Source: Bacteroidota bacterium
GTDB lineage: Bacteria > Bacteroidota > Bacteroidia > Cytophagales > Cyclobacteriaceae
Length of the DNA: 64,000 nucleotides
Assembly: GCA_947470895.1 (NCBI GenBank)
Contig: CANIVF010000002.1
Span: forward strand, 1-64,000
Direction: 5' to 3'
Under the pieces are notes generated by a model. That model was not told the origin of the DNA, searched no databases, and saw only the letters and a program-made list of their open reading frames with translations. Made by a program: the position numbers and the translations under genes. This document shows, piece by piece, positions 60,740-64,000 of this stretch (its first letter is position 1; each line of letters opens with the position of its first letter).

Positions 60740-61075
60740 ATGAACCTTGAAAACACACTAGTACAGATGAGAAAAGGCATATTGGAGTATTGCATCCTGC
60801 ATATTATTTCACGCGGTGAAGTGTATGCATCAGACATGCTGGATGAACTGACGGCCGCCAAGATGATAGTCGTGGAGGGCACGTTGTATCCACTCCTCAC
60901 CCGCCTCAAAAACGCGGGACTATTAGAATACAAATGGGTGGAATCGAAGTCGGGACCACCGCGAAAGTATTATAAATTAACTGAAGAAGGTGATACATTT
61001 CTGAAAGGGTTAAGCGATACCTGGGAAGATCTTGTACGCTCTACCCAAATGATCAAAACCAAATCTAATAGCTAA
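60740..61075 (+). CDS. PadR-family transcriptional regulator (start re-assigned to MNLENTLVQ)
   Basis: MRKGILEYCILHIISRGEVYASDMLDELTAAKMIVVEGTLYPLLTRLKNAGLLEYKWVESKSGPPRKYYKLTEEG. Confidence 0.92.
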   Translation: MNLENTLVQMRKGILEYCILHIISRGEVYASDMLDELTAAKMIVVEGTLYPLLTRLKNAGLLEYKWVESKSGPPRKYYKLTEEGDTFLKGLSDTWEDLVRSTQMIKTKSNS

Positions 61076-61110
61076 CTTTCAATAACCCTGCTCATAACGA
61101 TCGTTCGAAT

Positions 61111-63513
61111 ATGAAAAAGAATATCAGTATCAACATCAGCGGCATTATCTTCCACATTGAAGAGGACGGGTACGAAACCCTTCGTAAATACCTGGATTCG
61201 ATCAAGCGCTACTTTGCTTCATTTGAAGACAGCAGCGAGATTCTCATCGATATAGAAAGCCGCATTGCCGAAATATTTTTAGCCAAACTGAATGAAGGTA
61301 AACAAGTGATCACGTCAGAAGATGTGAATAGCCTGATTGCCACCATGGGTAGCGTAAGCGACTTTAAGGCAGCCGAAGAACAAGAATTGGGTGCCGAAGA
61401 ATTTGCTTCTCAGGAAAACAACAATAAAAATCAGTCTTCCTCTACGGGCGCAGCCCGTGAAGCTTCTAAAAAACTATACCGCGACCAAAAACGAAAAATA
61501 GCTGGTGGTATTTGCGCTGGATTAGGTCATTACTTCAACACCGATCCGGTGTGGCCACGATTACTCTTTGCATTATTAGTATTAGGTAGCTACGGAAGCT
61601 TACTGATTGTGTACATCATTCTGTGGATTGTGTTGCCGGCTTCTGAAGAGCTGGAAGAAGAGCCATCTGTAAAGAAAATGTATCGCGATAGTGAGAAGAA
61701 AGTAATTAGCGGTGTAGCAAGTGGTGTGGCTGCTTTTTTTGGAGTTGACATTGCCGTGATCCGCGTGCTGTTTGTACTGTTCGCCTTCTTTGGTGGATTA
61801 GGACTTCTGACGTACATCATATTATGGATCGCGTTACCGGAAGCAAAAACCATTACCGAAAAAATGCAAATGCAAGGCGAAGCATTTACCCTATCGAACA
61901 TTGAGACCACCGTAAAGAAAAATCTGAACGAAAAGGACGATCAGGAAGAAAGTGTGTTAACCAAAATTGTGTTATTCCCTTTCCGATTAATCGCCATGAT
62001 CATTGAAGGAATATCAAAAGTGCTTGGCCCGGTTTTTAAAGTAGCGGTCGATGTAATGCGCACCTTGATCGGTCTTTTTATCAGCCTTACTGGTCTTAGC
62101 ATGTTTATCGCCATATTGGTTGCTGCTGGTCTTGTGTTGGGATTCATCTCCATCTCGGCACTACCAACGTGGTGGGATATTCCGGTAAGTGAATTTGGTT
62201 TTCCGATGGAAGCGTTTAGAAACTCCTTCCCAACCTGGACCATGGTATTTGCCTTTATTGCAGCCTTGATACCAACCATGTTTATCATTCTGATTGGCAA
62301 TTCCATCATCGCGAAGAAAATAGTATTTAATGCGCTGGTAGGGTGGTCCATGTTTGTACTTTTCTTCATTAGCGTTGGTGTCATAAGTTTCACCATCCCA
62401 CAGATTATATACTCATTCAAAGAAGAAGGTGAATACAGGGTGGAAAAAAGATTTACCATCAATGGAAAAACACCAGTATTAAAAGTAAATGAAGTTGGCC
62501 TGGACGATTATGATGTAACTTCGATTACGATAAAAGGATATGAAGGCAATGATATCAAATTAGTGCAACGTTTTGAATCACAGGGAAACACGCGCAAGGC
62601 CGCAGGTGAAAATGCTCAAATGATTGACTACTCCGTAACGCAGAGCGATAGCATCATCACGTTTGATTCTAATATCAGCTTCAGGAAGGACGCTAAATTC
62701 AGAGCACAACGATTGGACATGGATCTCTTTATACCGTATAACACTCTTTTTGTGGTTGAAGAAGGCATCTGGAGATTAATTGACAATAACTTCCGTGAGT
62801 ATGATGGATATAGAGACTCCAATTTCAACAAGACCTGGAAAATGACCAAGGATGGATTTGAATGTGTGAATTGTGCTGAGCCATCTGAAAGAAAAATTGC
62901 TGAGTTAAATGATCAGTATGGATTGAAAGATTTTAAGTCGGTAGATCTATCAGGCTTATTTGATGTGCGCATTGAACAGGGTGATGTATTTGCTGTGCAA
63001 ATGACTGGCTCGGAAACCGAAAAGAAACGGTATGAAGTATATAGCGATCAGGAAACCTTAGTGATTGAGTATAAGAACAAAGACAAATTCTTCTGGAAGA
63101 AGGATTTGTTTGATGATGATAAAGTGAAGATAACCATCACCATGCCCGAGTTGAAAGAGCTTAGCGTGCAAGGTGCCGGCAAACTTAGATTTGATGGCTT
63201 CCATTCTCAAGACATCGAAGTAAAATTAACAGGAGCGGTAAATGGTGATGGCGATATCTATGCTGAAAACCTTACCATTGAATTAACGGGGGCCTCTACG
63301 CTGGACCTAAAAGGTGAAGGTCAGTTTATGGAAGCCAACCTGACTGGCGCTTGCGGTTTACGCGCATACAATTATCAAGTCAATCATGCCATTGTAGAAG
63401 CGCAAGGAGCTTCATCAGCTAAAGTATTTGTTACCAATAAACTGGAAATCGATAAAGGAGTAGCCAGTTCTGTTTCACATCGTGGTGATGCAGAAGTGAT
63501 TACAAGAAATTAA
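61111..63513 (+). CDS. PspC-domain membrane protein (two PspC repeats) with C-terminal DUF2807-like adhesin domain
   Basis: KKLYRDQKRKIAGGICAGLGHYFNTDPVWPRLLFAL and KKMYRDSEKKVISGVASGVAAFFGVDIAVIRVLFVL; LSVQGAGKLRFDGF...LTGASTLDLKGEG. Confidence 0.9.
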   Translation: MKKNISINISGIIFHIEEDGYETLRKYLDSIKRYFASFEDSSEILIDIESRIAEIFLAKLNEGKQVITSEDVNSLIATMGSVSDFKAAEEQELGAEEFASQENNNKNQSSSTGAAREASKKLYRDQKRKIAGGICAGLGHYFNTDPVWPRLLFALLVLGSYGSLLIVYIILWIVLPASEELEEEPSVKKMYRDSEKKVISGVASGVAAFFGVDIAVIRVLFVLFAFFGGLGLLTYIILWIALPEAKTITEKMQMQGEAFTLSNIETTVKKNLNEKDDQEESVLTKIVLFPFRLIAMIIEGISKVLGPVFKVAVDVMRTLIGLFISLTGLSMFIAILVAAGLVLGFISISALPTWWDIPVSEFGFPMEAFRNSFPTWTMVFAFIAALIPTMFIILIGNSIIAKKIVFNALVGWSMFVLFFISVGVISFTIPQIIYSFKEEGEYRVEKRFTINGKTPVLKVNEVGLDDYDVTSITIKGYEGNDIKLVQRFESQGNTRKAAGENAQMIDYSVTQSDSIITFDSNISFRKDAKFRAQRLDMDLFIPYNTLFVVEEGIWRLIDNNFREYDGYRDSNFNKTWKMTKDGFECVNCAEPSERKIAELNDQYGLKDFKSVDLSGLFDVRIEQGDVFAVQMTGSETEKKRYEVYSDQETLVIEYKNKDKFFWKKDLFDDDKVKITITMPELKELSVQGAGKLRFDGFHSQDIEVKLTGAVNGDGDIYAENLTIELTGASTLDLKGEGQFMEANLTGACGLRAYNYQVNHAIVEAQGASSAKVFVTNKLEIDKGVASSVSHRGDAEVITRN

Positions 63514-63623
63514 GGTTTCTCCCTTCATGGTGATTGCCCGATCAACGAAAGTTCATGGGCAATCATCGTTGAAGAGCTACCCTTTTTGGTATCTTTCTGA
63601 ATAGAAAAATATCAGATTTTATA

Positions 63624-64000
63624 ATGAACGTACGCCTAAAATTTCTGGGTGCTGCTCGCAGTGTAACAGGCTCAAAATATTTACTTGAAATTGACAACAA
63701 AAAAGTATTGATCGATTGCGGTCTCTTTCAAGGGCGAAAGGAATTACGACTTCGCAACTGGGACAGTCTACCAATAGATCCAAAAACGATCGACCTAGTT
63801 GTGATTACACATTCACACATCGATCACATCGGATATTTGCCGCGCCTGGTGAAAGATGGTTTTCATGGTCGCATCGTGTGTACGCATGCTAGTGAAGACC
63901 TGATGCGGATCATGCTTAAAGATGCTGCCAAACTTCAGGAAGAAGAAGCGTTATTTGCATTCAAGAAAGGATATTCCAAACACGATAAGCCCGAACCATT
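63624..64000 (+). CDS. MBL-fold metallohydrolase (beta-CASP/YSH1-like), truncated by window end
   Basis: Not in the supplied ORF track. Reads MNVRLKFLGAARSVTGSKYLLEIDNKKVLIDCGLFQGRKELRLRNW...LVVITHSHIDHIGYLPRLVKDGFHGRI, open to the window edge. Confidence 0.9.
   Translation, partial: MNVRLKFLGAARSVTGSKYLLEIDNKKVLIDCGLFQGRKELRLRNWDSLPIDPKTIDLVVITHSHIDHIGYLPRLVKDGFHGRIVCTHASEDLMRIMLKDAAKLQEEEALFAFKKGYSKHDKPEP

Overview
This 64-kb window is chromosomal DNA from a Bacteroidota bacterium, probably of the Cytophagales type. The lineage is inferred from a PorU-like C25 peptidase, TAnnTTTG promoter elements, Hc1/Hc2-like histones and the ParC/ParE style. Most of the window is housekeeping: parC/parE, hbd, mscL, dapD, mntR-mntH, mnmE, gltA, ACBP, rsmE, ligA, dapA, serine-palmitoyltransferase-like, accC, maf, ppa, efflux adaptor/TolC, sdaAB, phoH, tRNA-Leu, a PorU2-like C25 peptidase and PadR/PspC genes. 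The standout is a tightly packed seven-gene minus-strand cluster at 12038-23653. In transcription order it encodes: a CcsBA cytochrome c synthase fusion; a membrane protein with two H-x13-H pairs (candidate diheme cytochrome b); a membrane-anchored FAD/NAD(P) oxidoreductase with two modified ferredoxin motifs; a 20-CxxCH cytochrome; a 31-CxxCH cytochrome built on a 219-bp/73-aa tandem triheme repeat; an outer-membrane beta-barrel protein; and an OB-fold-like lipoprotein. It reads as a candidate trans-envelope (extracellular) electron-transfer conduit. Secondary observations are two decayed or interrupted genes, a candidate MntR operator, two clamp-binding-like motifs in the ParC tail, a stand-alone PEP-enzyme barrel lacking the catalytic Cys, and an Nramp-Usp fusion. 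All calls come from reading the sequence by eye; no database search was run.
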